Of a stretch of DNA of 64,000 nucleotides, positions 9,170 through 21,300 are shown in pieces. Made by a program: the position numbers and the translations under genes. The stretch is from the NCBI GenBank assembly GCA_013368315.1, contig JAACJM010000322.1, positions 1-64,000 of the forward strand. Direction: 5' to 3'. Positions within the stretch are counted from its first letter, which is position 1. Each line of letters starts with the position of its first letter. The DNA comes from Tetrapyrgos nigripes. Taxonomy: Eukaryota > Basidiomycota > Agaricomycetes > Agaricales > Campanellaceae. Under the pieces are notes generated by a model. It was given only the letters and a program-made list of their open reading frames with translations, did not search any database and had not been told where the DNA came from.

Positions 9170-11820
9170 ATGTGGATATCATGTCCCTATTGCAGCAATG
9201 CTGTAGAAAGCAACAAGGCACTACGGGCACATATCACACAGTCAGATTATTGCCGCCAGAAAGATGAACAAGCTTTCACTGAACCCGACTACAACATTGA
9301 CCAGGACCGGGAGGTCACACCTACACTCGACTCCGATGACGAGCCTTCATTTTCCACCACTCTAGATGTTGGATCCGAAACTCTCAAGGTGGAAACCACA
9401 CCCAGCACCCTGAGCAGAGCTAGTGTCGAAGAAGTGGAGGATGACCCTTCTAATGACCCCAAATCCATATATCATGACGACGACTATATTTACGCTTTCC
9501 AGTATCCTGGACCAGCAGGCATGGCTCTTAGTGATCAGCCCATCCTCACCTGTTTCGAGCAGAAACACCAAACCCAGCTGGAAGAAAAGCTAGAGCCTTG
9601 GAGTCCATTCCAGTCTGAGAAGGAATGGAAACTTGTCTGGTGGTTGATGAGCTCTGGAGTCAGTCAAAAGAAGATTGATGAGTTTTGCAAATTGGAAACA
9701 GTGCGCTAAATCTGCACTGATGATATTAATGTTGCTAAACTAGTATGTACAGGTACAAGAGGATATCCAACTGTCCTTTCACAGCAGTTGTTCCTTTCTC
9801 CAGCTTGTTGATTCCCTGGAACGCGGGCCAGCCTTCCAGTGCACACCAGTAAAAGTGGAAGGGGATATCCTGGACTCCAACGGCAGCCCTCAAACAGAAT
9901 TACTTGAAATCTGGCATCGGGATCCTGTAGACATTGTCAAAGAGTTAATGGGGAATACAGAATTCTGCGGACATCAGCAGTACTCACCTGTGAAGCATTA
10001 CAAAAATGATGACATGACAAACCGTGAGTACAGTGAGATGTGGACTGGTGATTGGTGGTGGAATACGCAGGTGAGTCTAAAATTCTATTAACATTGTGAA
10101 CGGGAACTCACTATACTCTCTCACTCTCTCACAGAAAAAACTTCCCAACGACCTTGGTACGATTGCACCAGTCATCATAGCCTCTGATCAAACCCAGCTA
10201 TCAACATTTAGTGGGGATAAGAAAGCCTGGCCAGTGTACTTGAGCATAGGGAACATTGAGAAGAATATACGGCACAAACCTTCCTCTCGTGCATTTCTCC
10301 TTCTCGGCTATATCCCCTTCTCTAAACTCGAGTGCTTCTCCAAGAAACGCCACTCACAAATGTCCCACCAGCTCTTTCATGACTGCATGAAGACAATCAT
10401 AGAACCCCTCGAGGAAGCCAGTCGAAACGGCGTGAAGATGCTGTGCGCTGATGGATATGAGCGGCTGGTGTATTCGTTGCTGGCCGCATATATTGCTGAC
10501 TACCCTGAGCAGTGTCTTGTCTGCTGCTGCAAGGAGAACTCGTGCCCTCGATGCACAGTAATGCCAGAACACTGGGGAGATCTGATATACAGTATTATTT
10601 GGTCACCTGGCATCACTCTTACAGCGTTGGCAGCAGAGTCAAGAGGAGAAAAGCCAGACGAGTTCATCAGTCAAAATCTACGCCCAGTTAATCCATTCTG
10701 GAAGGACTTACCTCATTGCAACATCTTCCATTGCATAACACCCGATCTGCTCCACCAGCTTCACAAGGGCGTCTTCAGTGACCATGTTGCGAAATGGGCA
10801 CAGGCGGCTATAGGCAAAAAAAAGTTAGCAGAAAAAGAGATAGACACATGGTTCCGCACCATGACCCCTCATCCTATTCTCCGACATTTCTTCAAGGGTG
10901 TATCCTCCGTCACGCAATGGCAATGTCCAAAGTCTACCCGGGGCTTCTAGTCAATGTGGTTGATGAGGAAGTTGTGGAGGCGGTGTGAGCATTGGTGGAC
11001 TTCATGTACTATTCGCATTTTGAGGTTCATACAGACCAGTCACTGGCTGCGTTGGATGCCGCATGGGTAGCTTTTCATGAACACAAGAAAGTGTTTGTGG
11101 AATTGGGGCTACAAGAACACTTCAATATTAGCAAATTACACAATGTCTCCCACTATCCTGAAAGCATCCGCTTACTGGGTACCAATGACGGTTACAATAC
11201 AGAGTCATCCGAGCGACTGCACATAGACCTTGCCAAAACAGTGTACAGGGCTTCCAACAAACAAAATTTTCAACCACAGATGACAAGGTGGCTTTCTAGA
11301 CAAGAGGCAGTTCATAGGCAGGACCAGTTCATGGGATGGGTGATGCCAGCTTATCGTGCAAAGCTTGAGCTTGAGGAGGAGTTGATGGTTCGGAAGGAAG
11401 GGAATGATCAGAATGACGACTCGGATGATTCAGGAACACCGAACTCCGAGTCACATGTCACTTATGCGTACAGCAAATGGTGTAAAGCCAATGACCCCAG
11501 CCAAAACAAGCACAGTTCTTATTCGTGTAGGCAAATTTGATGCTTTGAAGGGCCCTCTAAACGGTGCGTGTGAAAAGATTTTTCAAGTTTTGCCATTTCT
11601 CCAACATTTCTCATTTGTGACTACTTTTCAGGGCTTCAAGCTGCTCGCGTTCGCGTTTTATTCAAGCTACCACCCAATATTGTCCCTTTTTCACCTCTTC
11701 TAGCGTTTGTCGACTGGTTCATGCCTTTCAACAAATACAATAAATCTGTTGGCATGTATGAAGTGTCATTCGCTCAGCGGCAGCGAGAACAACACTCAGG
11801 CATTGTATTTGCCCATTCTA

Positions 11821-13117
11821 CTCATTGTCACGGAAAGTCACGATCCCGTGACATGGGTCACATTGACGCGACGTAGTGTACTCATTTTGTTTTTGTACAC
11901 AATTACACTCTACACTCATGACTCGCATACAACACGACACTCCGAAGAAGAATAGGCTTGTTGGCGTCATACAAGCCAGAAAAACAATAGCTCAAGCTGC
12001 AGAACTCATTGATATGCCCTTGGGAACTGCCAAAGGGGTCTGGGCCCGATTCCGTAAAACTGGTTCAACGAAAAACCGACCACGTAGCGGGAGGCCATCA
12101 AAGGTGTCTGACAGCCTGCGACGGCAGGTTGTTCGGCTTGCTCGAAAGGATCGAAAGATGCCTTTCCGAGAGATAGGCAACCTTGTGGAACCACAGCTGA
12201 GTGCGACAACTGTGGGAGACCACCTTGCGCAGGAAAATTATCACAGGAGGGTAGCAAGGAAGGTTGTTCTGCTCAAAAAGACACAGAAGGTGAAGAGATT
12301 GGCTTGGGCAAGAACACACCGGGGTCAGGATTGGGAGAAGGTCATTTGGTCGGATGAGAGCTATGTGTACATTGGTGACCCGAAAGGTCGGGTCTGGGTG
12401 ACGCATCGTCCTGAAGAGGAATGGGAAGAGGATTGCCTCATTCCAACTTTCAAACAATCCTCCATTCGTGTCATGGTCTGGGCAAGGTCTGGGGGTGCAT
12501 AATGAAGGGAAAGAAAGGGCCATTGGTGGTGTTGGAGTACCCAGGAGGGAAGGGGGGTGGTATGAATGCCAAAAGGTACCAGGAGCAGGTGTTGGGAGGG
12601 AAACTTGTGGAGTTCTATCAAGAAATGGACTCAGAGAGGCAGAATATTGCATTCCAACAGGACGGCGCACCCAGTCATACTGCCAAAACGACGCTCAAAT
12701 GGCTCAAGGACCACAACATCAAGGTTTTCCCACACCCACCATCTTCTCCTGACCTCAACCCAATTGAGGACGTCTGGCGCGAGCTGAAGAAGCATGTAAG
12801 GGCTAGGGCACACCCTCCCACATCTCTCACCGAACTTATTGCTGCTGTGAAGGAGGCCTGGGACCAAATAACGGTTGAGGACATTGACAAGTACATTAAC
12901 AGGATGGATGATATTGTTGCAGATGTCTTGAAGGCGAAAGGGAGTCACACAAAGTACTGAACAGGGAATAGGCTTTATTAGGCTAGTAGAGTAGGAGTAC
13001 AAAGTTTCATAGCAACACATGGTTTACTACATCGTAGAGACATGGATTTAGTCGACGAGGCAAGGTTTGAAAATTTATGTCGCATGTCACGGGATTGTGA
13101 CTTTCCGTGACAATGAG
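11821..13117 (+). mobile_element. Tc1-type transposon A (nested in Plavaka)
   Basis: 1,297 bp flanked by a TA duplication (11819-11820 and 13118-13119). The termini are about 34-bp inverted repeats beginning CTCATTGTCACGGAAAGTCA, with one mismatch between ends. TIRs and TA target are diagnostic of Tc1/mariner. It splits the C-terminal part of the Plavaka transposase and is therefore younger than that element. Confidence 0.95.
11918..12960 (+). pseudogene. Tc1 transposase A (DD34E), one frameshift
   Basis: ATG at 11918 opens an N-terminal helix-turn-helix region (AAELIDMPLGTAKGVWARF, then a GRP-type hook RSGRPSK). Catalytic residues: D in VIWSDES near 12355, D in FQQDGAPSHTA near 12660, and E in PDLNPIEDVW, with 34 residues between the last two, i.e. 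DD34E. The frame is broken near 12475-12492, where GTCTGGGCAAG is followed by GTCTGGGG. This imperfect 11-bp tandem duplication pushes the reading out of frame; without it the segment reads VMVWGCIMKG as expected. The second half ends HTKY at 12960. Confidence 0.9.
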
Positions 13118-13875
13118 TATATTGCAAACCTGCCACCTCATACCACACTTTGGTCGCAGTACAGATAGCTTGGGTTGGAGTTCCAGAGACGTTCTTGATA
13201 AGTGCTCCTCTTTTTTTGTTAACCCCTATCTCTGACATCGTGATTTCCTTCTTTTCCGCTATCATGTATACCTTTATGAACAGTATAAATCTCAGCAGGC
13301 AGAAAAGGACCATTCAGGAAGCCATGTCAGACCACGCAAGAAACAGCGCCGTAACTAAGGTTATCGTAGTACGACGTCCGTAGAAGCATGCTTTATTACA
13401 CTATACAGAGAATTACAAACTGGAATAAAACATTATCTATAATATACTTCCACTGAGACTATACTTGCCTATGGATCTAAAGCCTCGAGTCTACCGGTAC
13501 TCCATGGTCAATTCCTAGTGCTACCGGTACTACGTGGGACTCCTGACGCTCCTGAGTCTGGGCGGTGACTTACGGAGATTCGGATACCTTAAGCGGTGGT
13601 CCCCGTAGTGATTTATTTTTTCCTGATGTAATGCATAGAATTTTGGCATTCCCAGGTTGGTTTGGCTGGGTTAATGCATAACTCTCTCTTAATGCATAAT
13701 GCATAGCATTTCGGGGTACCCAAACTGCATACCTTCCATATATGTATACAGGTTAGTCAGGTCCGTCTGAATAAAATTCACTTTTCTTCACATATTCGCA
13801 CTTTGGGTACGCTAAAAAAACGCTAAAAATACTGAGGTGGGATCTGCTCACCTTGCTCAGTGCTGGCAGTCACCC

Positions 13876-14169
13876 ATGCCTAAGAAACTTTCCAGAAATC
13901 CCGTCTCTCCATCCTTCAAAAGAATACCAAGGCCCACGCAGACGAGATTAGGGGCAGACGAGATTGACTATGAAGATGGGACAGAAGAGTTGGAAAAGGA
14001 TATTTATGAGGCTGTAAAGGAAGCTCAAGATACGCTGGAAAATCTTGAGATCAACGGTGGTGACGATGACGGTGATGACGCTCCTTTGGAGCCAGCACCT
14101 ACACGCCGTGAGGCACTTCAGGCTGTCGCATTGAATATATACGAGAAGAAAGAAAAAGAAAAAGATTAG
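13876..14169 (+). CDS. Small acidic protein in R unit, function unknown
   Basis: 97-residue frame: basic start MPKKLSRNPVSPSF, strongly acidic middle (GADEIDYEDGTEELEKD; GGDDDGDDAPLEP), then PAPTRREALQAVALNIYEKK and a lysine/glutamate tail. The PTRREAL segment resembles the tail found beside Fot1/pogo-type transposase genes in Agaricomycetes, from memory, so this may be a transposon remnant. Copy A lacks about 19 bp near its start compared with copy B (40762), which alters the N-terminal frame. Copy B has a stop in the same region. Confidence 0.4.
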   Translation: MPKKLSRNPVSPSFKRIPRPTQTRLGADEIDYEDGTEELEKDIYEAVKEAQDTLENLEINGGDDDGDDAPLEPAPTRREALQAVALNIYEKKEKEKD

Positions 14170-14595
14170 ATTAGATAAATATATGATTTTTCTTTCTTTT
14201 CATTGAATGCGCCGGTAGTGCTCCAGTTTCTTTCTTCTTTTATCAGCCGATGGCCCAGTCCTTTCTTTCTTCTGGTCGTCTAAGCGCTAGGTTTCCTCAG
14301 CATAGGGCAGGAGGCGGGGGAATGTTATGCGTGAGTAGGAATTGCCTAATCCATATGCTACGCGCCAGCAGCTTCACTGCCTTTGCTTCCAACCACCATG
14401 TCGTCCCTACTACACGTGATTGTAGGAGACATCCACTTGAATGAAATAATATCTGCTTTAATCACAAACAAGACTCTGGCTCTGTGGAAAGCCTAAAGCA
14501 GCTCAATAACGGTGAATACCAGCGGTTGTCAAAGCAAGAAGGAATGGTAAGGGTCTCTTAAGTGCCTGGTAAGCATTTGTTACACGTCTCGTAAG

Positions 14596-14603
14596 TATAA
14601 AAG
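14596..14603 (+). promoter_or_regulatory. TATA box of the R-unit gene, copy A
   Basis: TATAAAAG, conserved at 41519-41526 in copy B, about 310 bp upstream of the start codon at 14913. The intervening 5' leader contains a likely intron (donor GTAAGT near 14816). Confidence 0.5.
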
Positions 14604-14912
14604 GCTGGAGGAATGACTGTACAGTGTGTTTCTTCTTCCCTTTCCCTCACTTCTGCCAGTCACAGTGTATCTTGCATGCACTGGTGTGTATCTATCTCGT
14701 TTTTCATATCATCTCTATCTTATCCTTTTGTTTTCTTACATTCAGAGTCTAAATCTACACTCCTTACCCCCCAATCTTTCATTCTCAACGAACTTTGTCT
14801 GTTTCTTTTTTCTCCGTAAGTCGTTAACCGTAAATCTTTGTGACAATTGTTTCCCAACACTAAATGTATATGTAGAACCAGCAATAATTTGCCCCGTGCA
14901 CCCCATCTCAAA

Positions 14913-16518
14913 ATGTCTCTTCCTTGTGGGCCCAATCGCGAACGCAAGCGTAAAAGTAAGTTGTTAGAAACTTTACATGGAGTGATTGAGGTTTTATTGA
15001 CCGAACTTAGCGATAGAATTATCGGATTCTGATTCAGGCGCAGACACTCCCCAAATAGCGACTAATCCTTTCACAAAATCCCACAAGAAAGGCAGGGGAA
15101 ATAGCGAAAACTCAGATCCTTCCCTTGAGCTCATGAAAGGGAAGAAATCTGTTGTCCGTGTCATCACCATTGATGAGGCACCAGAGGTTTGGCCGATCCC
15201 TCACAGTGATACACCAATGGCATACATTCTTGATTTGAATGGGAAGCCGAAGTGTGTTTCCAATGGTGACAGAATGCTGACTGTTGATGGCTTCATCAAG
15301 AAGGAGGTATGTTCTGAAGTTCTTTATCTGATCCAATATTGCATCTCACACTTAATAGTGCCAGGATGCGTGGGGTGGTGATACAGGTACAGGGAAGTTT
15401 CATCGGTAGGTCACAATTGCCATCTTTGTTTGATTTAACTCACTGAAGCTTCGTGGGCCATAGAGGTGTTCAGAACCTCAAGACCTACATCTCAGAAGAA
15501 GACTTCAAGTACCTCAAGAGTTTTCCGGATCTCGATTCAGACCTCAAGATTGCCCAGTATGCTTCTTACTGTGATGCTCATCCTCATGAAAACGTCCAAG
15601 GTGAGACTCGGGATCATACTCTACTTTATTTATTATGTCTAAGCATTAATATTAAGCTTGGTGGAGGCATAAGGAAAGCTATCCTTGGGTCCTGTCATCG
15701 CTGAATCGACACCTCTCGTTGATGTATCCTTCTCATTGGGATGTTGTCCCTGCTAACACAAATATGATTGAGGGTAGCCATGCACAAGACAATCAAGTTA
15801 CTGGAATTCAGCACAGTCTGCTCAACAGCATTCATTTGTGAGTTTCTTATAACACATTTATTGGTTCTGTTTGCAGACTGACAGCATTACCCAGGTGTAA
15901 GCAGTTTGACGATGACACTGCTCGAACTGTTCTTGCCTCAAAAGCAAGCTCTGTCCTGTCTAAAAGCAACAACACCGTTCTAGATCATTTCAAAGCTCGG
16001 AGAAGTCGTCAAGAGACTCAATGCAAGCGCCAGAAATTATCGCAGCTGGAGGGAGATCTTACTGCAGAGCTCAAGGCCAGTCAGGATCGGTCAAAACAAC
16101 TGCTGCAGCAGATCAAAGGTATTAAGGAGGCACGAAAGTGCTCACCAACAAAGTCTCCCAGCACAGCTACTTCTACTCGACTACCCTCATCACATATGTT
16201 GATTTACTACATTTTGTAGCTTTGCAATTCATGTACGTATCAAGGATCTTCTTGAACACTTGACTGTGCCGCAAAGCCTTTCAACGCCTTGCTCAAATAG
16301 GGTTGTATCAGTAGCTACACCATCATCTGGCAAGTCTAGCTCGGGTGGATCAGGCACTCCAATGGATCCTGGTGTGTTTTCCTTCTCTGTCATCGTGCGC
16401 ATTCACTGATACATTCCACTAATGGCAGTGCTTATTGACTTTGACAGTGCAGACACCCCATCGCTTTATTCCCCATTGAGATTTTCGGTCCCAGGCACAT
16501 CTAATTACATGCAGATGC
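14913..16518 (+). pseudogene. Intron-rich R-unit gene, copy A (3' truncated)
   Basis: Exon 1 (14913-14955) begins MSLPCGPN. Exon 2 carries TIDEAPEVWPIPHSDTP and AYILDLNG; exon 3 DAWGGDTGTGKFH; exon 4 GHRGVQNLK to CDAHPHENVQ; exon 5 ESYPW, SHWDVVPANTNMIEGSHAQD; exon 6 a coiled coil (LSQLEGDLTAELKASQDRSK). All joins use GT-AG and stay in frame. The order resembles large Agaricomycete transposon-borne proteins that have a DEAP N-terminal block and a C-terminal NSNLVE-HA block. The zinc-binding and nuclease-like middle of those proteins is absent here. The last exon breaks off at 16518 where similarity to copy B ends. Confidence 0.5.
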
Positions 16519-17892
16519 CCATTTTCCGCTTGTGGCTATATGAATTGTTCCCGTTTTTTCCCGGTACTTTCTCTCCGGTTTTTCCCTTGCCCCCTCACCG
16601 CTACATACTGGTATTGCATGTTTTTGCGGCGACCCTCGCTAATTCGTCTAAATCACCATCGTTACAATAATCATTCTCCCTGTCTTTCTCGGTCAGGTCG
16701 ACGCTGCACTATACTGCATTCCTGCCCACCTCCGACTCAATCGACATGTAAGCTTCTCATTGTCACCAGCCTCTCCTCTCTGCTTCTCTCCTTGCAAATA
16801 AAAAAGCTGTAGTATCTATATATTTGTACATGAGAACAAAATTAATGACTAGTCTATGGTAAATCCTGTGGCCTCGTACTCGCCACGCCTCGGCGCTGGC
16901 CCACACCCCTTTCATGAAAATAAAAAGACAACTTGACTTTTTCCCACTTTTCACCCCTCGTCCAGCCTCATCGGTACACCATCTGACAATAGTACGACGG
17001 ACTGGGTTCCCTCAGCCTGCAACGCTTGTTCAAGGCGTTGGTGCGAAGGATGGGACGGATGATATGGAGTTGGGGATAGACGGAATCAGTCTAACCGTAA
17101 GGAGAAGGAAGACGATAGGAAGACTTCTGGTGTAAAGAGCATGAATCAGCAGATTAGACGAGTTAAAGAAAAAGAGAGAAAGATCTTGGAAAGATCAAAT
17201 ATAGTAAGAACGAATAACAGTTGAACAGAGGTTTAGGGCAAATAGTCCTACCACAGTGGTCAGTCCCAGTCGGTATGGGACCATAACTAATGCCGTTAAC
17301 AGACATGGATTTCTCGGGGAAACCATATGCTACTACCATTAGTGGATGGATATAGTATGTCTTCTCACTTTGATCATCGTTCTTGAGCATATTACGACTG
17401 TAAAAGAACCGCTGATTTGGTTCGGGTTCAGGAGACTCTAAGATGATTAAGTAGTGAGAAAGGTACTGAATCAAGGCAAGCTTTCGCGTTACCGTGAAAT
17501 ACCAGGTTCTTGAGCACTTGGTGAGCACGCAGGCGTCAGTCAAGATCAAGAAACAGCACACTAAGCAAGCTTGCGCGTTACTAAGGATGCCGACTTACAA
17601 TCAGTCAAGATGTAAGGTTCAAATACAGATGTGTATTGCGAGGTAGGATAAGTTATTACAAGAGTACATACCAAGATACTTATATATGTAATTAGTGAGT
17701 CATTAGAACTATCTAGAATAGACGGAACTTTCATCAGAATGTTGTAGAAAAGGAAAGAAAGAAAGAGAAAACGGATGCCCGAGGCATGCCCGAAGCATCA
17801 ATTACATTGCAAGTACGGTAAATTGAGACGTAGCAAACTCAAAGAAACAGAATACAAGATACTTACATCGTTCCATTACAACGACTAAACAA
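16519..17892. other. Intergenic spacer without recognised gene
   Basis: About 1.4 kb between R copy A and the Copia element. Short open stretches exist on both strands (for example 17561-17163 minus) but none shows a domain, codon regularity or paralogue in the window. The right end abuts the ATTTT target duplication of the Copia insertion. Confidence 0.5.
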
Positions 17893-17897
17893 ATTTT

Positions 17898-18266
17898 TGT
17901 TAAGCAGGCATGGTACGGCTTGTACACTACTAAACGCAGTGGCAACTACGCAACTTACCTGTGGATAAAGAGTAGCTTGTAAGGCTAGTTAGAGGCTTGT
18001 TAGAGCGATGTGGGTTAAGTATGAAACTTGTTATTTGGAGGACTATCTACCAGTCCTTATATACCTTTAAGGAGGTACAAATACATGTAAACTAATACTA
18101 GAGTAACAATAAGATTCTATTGTACTGGATAGAACAATGCTGGTTTCGTACACTATTGTCGTACTACACTTTATTGTCTATATAATCTTATTGTTCTATA
18201 TATAACTACTACTATTGTTCTACATAGAATACGTTGATGGCTGCAACTGAATGCGCCAATTCAACA
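17898..18266 (-). repeat. Copia 3' LTR
   Basis: 369 bp, TG...CA ends. On the sense strand the U3 contains a cluster of ACAATA/ACAATG words (about seven between 18222 and 18102, both orientations) ahead of a TATA box (TATATAAG, 18063-18056). Identical to 24592-24960. Confidence 0.95.
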
Positions 18267-18278
18267 CTCCCCCTTGCT
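18267..18278 (-). promoter_or_regulatory. Copia polypurine tract
   Basis: Sense strand AGCAAGGGGGAG directly abuts the 3' LTR. This is the standard plus-strand DNA primer position. Confidence 0.8.
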
Positions 18279-18372
18279 AAGCAGCACGGTAGTGCGCGTA
18301 AGCATAGGTAGGCGCTGTAAGCAGCCATGGAAGGAAGGGATCCAGTGCCTCGACATTTTCGATGCGATTTCT

Positions 18373-21300
18373 TCAATTATAAAACTGAAGTCCCAATTGT
18401 TTCCTGAACTTCTCAAACTTTACACAATCTAGAGCTTTAGTGAGTAGATCTGCAGGGTTATTGCTTCCTTCAATGAAGAATAACTTGACTGTCTCGTCGA
18501 TGACTTTTTCTCGAACAAAATGATATCGAATATCAATGTGCTTGGTTTGCTTATCTGTGACAGGATTTGATGCAATGAAAATTGATCCCTGATTGTCACC
18601 ATAAATTGGAATAGCGTGAAGAGGATATTCGATTTCACTGAGAAGAGTCTTGAACCAACAGACTTGTCGACTGCAGTCACTAAGTGCCATGTATTCAGCT
18701 TCAGTTGAAGATAGAGCAACTGTCTTTTGTTGTCTAGACGTCCAGCTAAATGGTGCTTGGGCTAATTGTAGAAAGAAGCCAGTTTGAGATTTGCGAGTTC
18801 CAGGATCTGATCCCCAATCGGAGTCTGTATAGGCTGATAAGCCTTCTCCCCCTCGACCGTTGTACACAAGAGCATATTTTCTAGTGCCAACGAGGTAACG
18901 GCAAATGTCTTTCGCCTTATTGTAGTGTTCTTGTGAGGGGTTTGCAGCAAATTGCGCAAGTTTTGTGACAGCAAAGGAAATATCAGGACGTGTTCCTAAC
19001 ATTAAGTAGAGTAAGGATCCGATTATTTCCTGATAACTTTGACGAAGAGTATAATTGACAGGAGTGTCTTCTGGAAGAGGAAGAGGGTGATAATTGCCAG
19101 GTAATGGGGTAGCAGAAGCTTTCGCGTTTTGCATTCCATAAGTCTCTAGGATTTTATCCAGATAAGCGCACTGGTCTAAAGAGATCTTGCTGCCTTTCCT
19201 GGTAATTCTCATCCTAAGGAATTCTTTGGCATCGCCTAGATCCCTACATTCCCATCTCTTCATAAAGTCCCCTTTGAGTCGTAAGACTAAGGTTTTGTTT
19301 GCTCCACAGAATAGAGCATCATCCACATAGACTACAGCAATGACAATAGAATTTTCAATAAGATTATTGTTGGCGTCATAGCGTTTGTGAATGAAAATTC
19401 CGGCGTCAGAAATGATTCGTTTAAAACCAAGTTCTGCCATGGACTTATCAAGACTTTTCCACCACGCAAGTCCTGCTTGTTTGAGTCCATAAAGAGCACG
19501 AAGAAGCCGGACGACTTTATGCTCTTGTCCTTTTACTTTAAAGGCTTCCAGTTGTTCCATATAGATTTCTTCATCGAGTAAGCCATATAAATAGGCTGAT
19601 CGGACATCGACACTGGACACGTGCCAACCCTTAAGTGCTGCTAAAGCGAAGATTAAGCGCACAGTCTCGAATCGAACAACAGGCAAATATATTTGATCAA
19701 AGTCTATGCCTTCGACCTGTGAAAAACCTTTTGCGACGAGTCTTGCCTTTTTACGACCATCAGTTTTGATGTCGAAGACCCATCGGTTTTTGATAACTTT
19801 CCTATCTTTAGGTCTTTCGACCAATTCATAGGTGTCGCGCTTGCGAAGAGCCTCTAGTTCTTCGCGGCAAGCGACTTTCCATTCCTCTTGCTCAGCTATA
19901 GGTAAGCGAGCAATATCTTTGAATGTCCATTCGCGAATATTACGAACATTCGGTTGATTCCCATCATTCTTCGAAGTAACTTTCTGAATAAGCAAGTGGG
20001 AATCGATTTCTCCAGGAGCAATTGCCTGCATAAGCAAGAAATTTATAGATACTCCCCCTTCACGGCATGGTTCTGCCATTTCTTCTGATTCAGGGCGTGC
20101 AGAGTCATCACTCTCGGCTTGCTGCTCCCCCTGGGGTGCGCTTCCGGATGCAGAACTAGGTCCGGGAACCTGTTGCTCTGCAGCTTGCTGACGTCGGTTT
20201 TCTCTCCGAGCGTCTCTCTCTGCTTTAGCTTTTGCTTCCGCTCTTTTATCAGCTGCGATTTGAGGTTCAAGATCGCGTTCAACTTCTACAGGGTGTTTAT
20301 CCCCGTATCGTTTAGGTACAGTACCAGTACGCTCGCTTCGACGCATTGGTTCTGTTGGTGGCCGTCTTTGTCTAGGAGCTCTGGGCTTTCGAGGTGCCTG
20401 AGGAGGTGGTGTCTCCTCTGGTGGCGGTGTTACCGTTCTTCTAGGCTCAGAGTCACTATCCGGAGACGAAGGCGGTGGATCCTGTTCAGGTTCGTCGTCA
20501 CGAAGCTGATCAAGTCTCCTTGTTGAAGGGATGCAAGGAGGACGATGATTAAAATCTTCATCATCATCGTCAGGGATTGTTTGTGGTAGAGGAGTGTCAT
20601 CGTTTTGTGACGACTCGATAGGAAGTTGCTTTGAATTACGAGATTGAGTTTTACATCGAGGAAAGAAGTCTTCCTCAAACACGGCTTGCGGGGATGTAAA
20701 TTCCGCATTGTTTGTACGCATGAAAAGATTTCCACGTTCTCCTGGTGCTACACCAAGATACGTCATGAGTTCTGACTTGGAAGCGAGTTTGTTCTTTCGA
20801 GTTTCCTCGGGTTTAAAGACGTAAGCTCCACAGCCAAAAACTCGCAGATGATCGATACACGGTTTTTCCTTTTCAAGCATTTCAAATGGAGTTATCCATT
20901 TGTGTCGTCGTAAGGGAGTACGTCGATAGACATACAATCCATGACGGACAGCATATTCCCACCACGATTCAGGTAGACATGCTAACTTCATCATTGCCAA
21001 TGCCTTATCCATTAGCGTGCGTATAAAGCGTTCGGCTCGACCATTCTGTTGATGAATGTATGGTGCACTGTTAAGGATTTTAACACCTTTTTCGAGTAAC
21101 ATTTCTCGGTAGGTGCCTTTAATGAATTCACCACCCATATCAGACATCCACTGTTCGACTTTCGTCTTATATTGAGTTTCTACCATCGCAAGGAACTGGC
21201 GAGTGGCAGTTAGTGGTTGTTTTTTGTCTTTAAGAAAACGTATCCAAGCATCTGAAGTGTAATCATCAAAGAAGACGATTATATACTTGTACTTGTGGTA

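Larger units (their letters stand above)
9170..13290 (+). pseudogene. Plavaka transposase, broken and interrupted by Tc1
   Basis: Starts at 9170 with a C2H2-type finger CPYCSNAVESNKALRAH. Signature blocks of the family then occur in order: PWSPFQSEKEWKLVWWLMSS, intron about 9702-9749, the WTGDWWWNTQ block, intron 10072-10133, SDQTQLSTFSGDKKAWPVYL, CCCKENSCPRC, and the hallmark TPDLLHQLHKGVFSDH near 10745. The nuclease is RNase H-like by family knowledge and would cut the TIR ends. Damage: a frameshift at about 10917, TGA for Arg at 10986, Tc1 insertion after FAHST at 11820, and another TGA in the tail (LSS-FFVNPYL region near 13225). Typical family length is near 1000 residues, which fits the span once the Tc1 is removed. 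Confidence 0.85.
6541..13630 (+). mobile_element. Plavaka-type DNA transposon with two divergent genes
   Basis: Termini are a perfect 16-bp inverted repeat: TACATCAGGAAAAAAT at 6541-6556 and its complement at 13615-13630. The insertion interrupts R copy A, as the uninterrupted paralogue at about 40488-40515 shows; about two dozen bases of target are missing and no clear target-site duplication remains. Inside are a plus-strand Plavaka transposase (from 9170) and a minus-strand DUF6532-type gene (9049-6939) separated by only 120 bp. A Tc1 element is nested at 11821-13117. Frameshifts and TGA stops show the copy is dead. Confidence 0.85.
13631..16518 (+). repeat. R unit copy A, right part
   Basis: Continues R after the Plavaka insertion and matches 40515-41717 plus 48620-50366 of copy B. 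It contains a small acidic reading frame (13876-14169), a TATA box (14596-14603) and an intron-bearing gene from 14913. Homology to copy B stops at about 16518, within the last exon. Confidence 0.8.
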
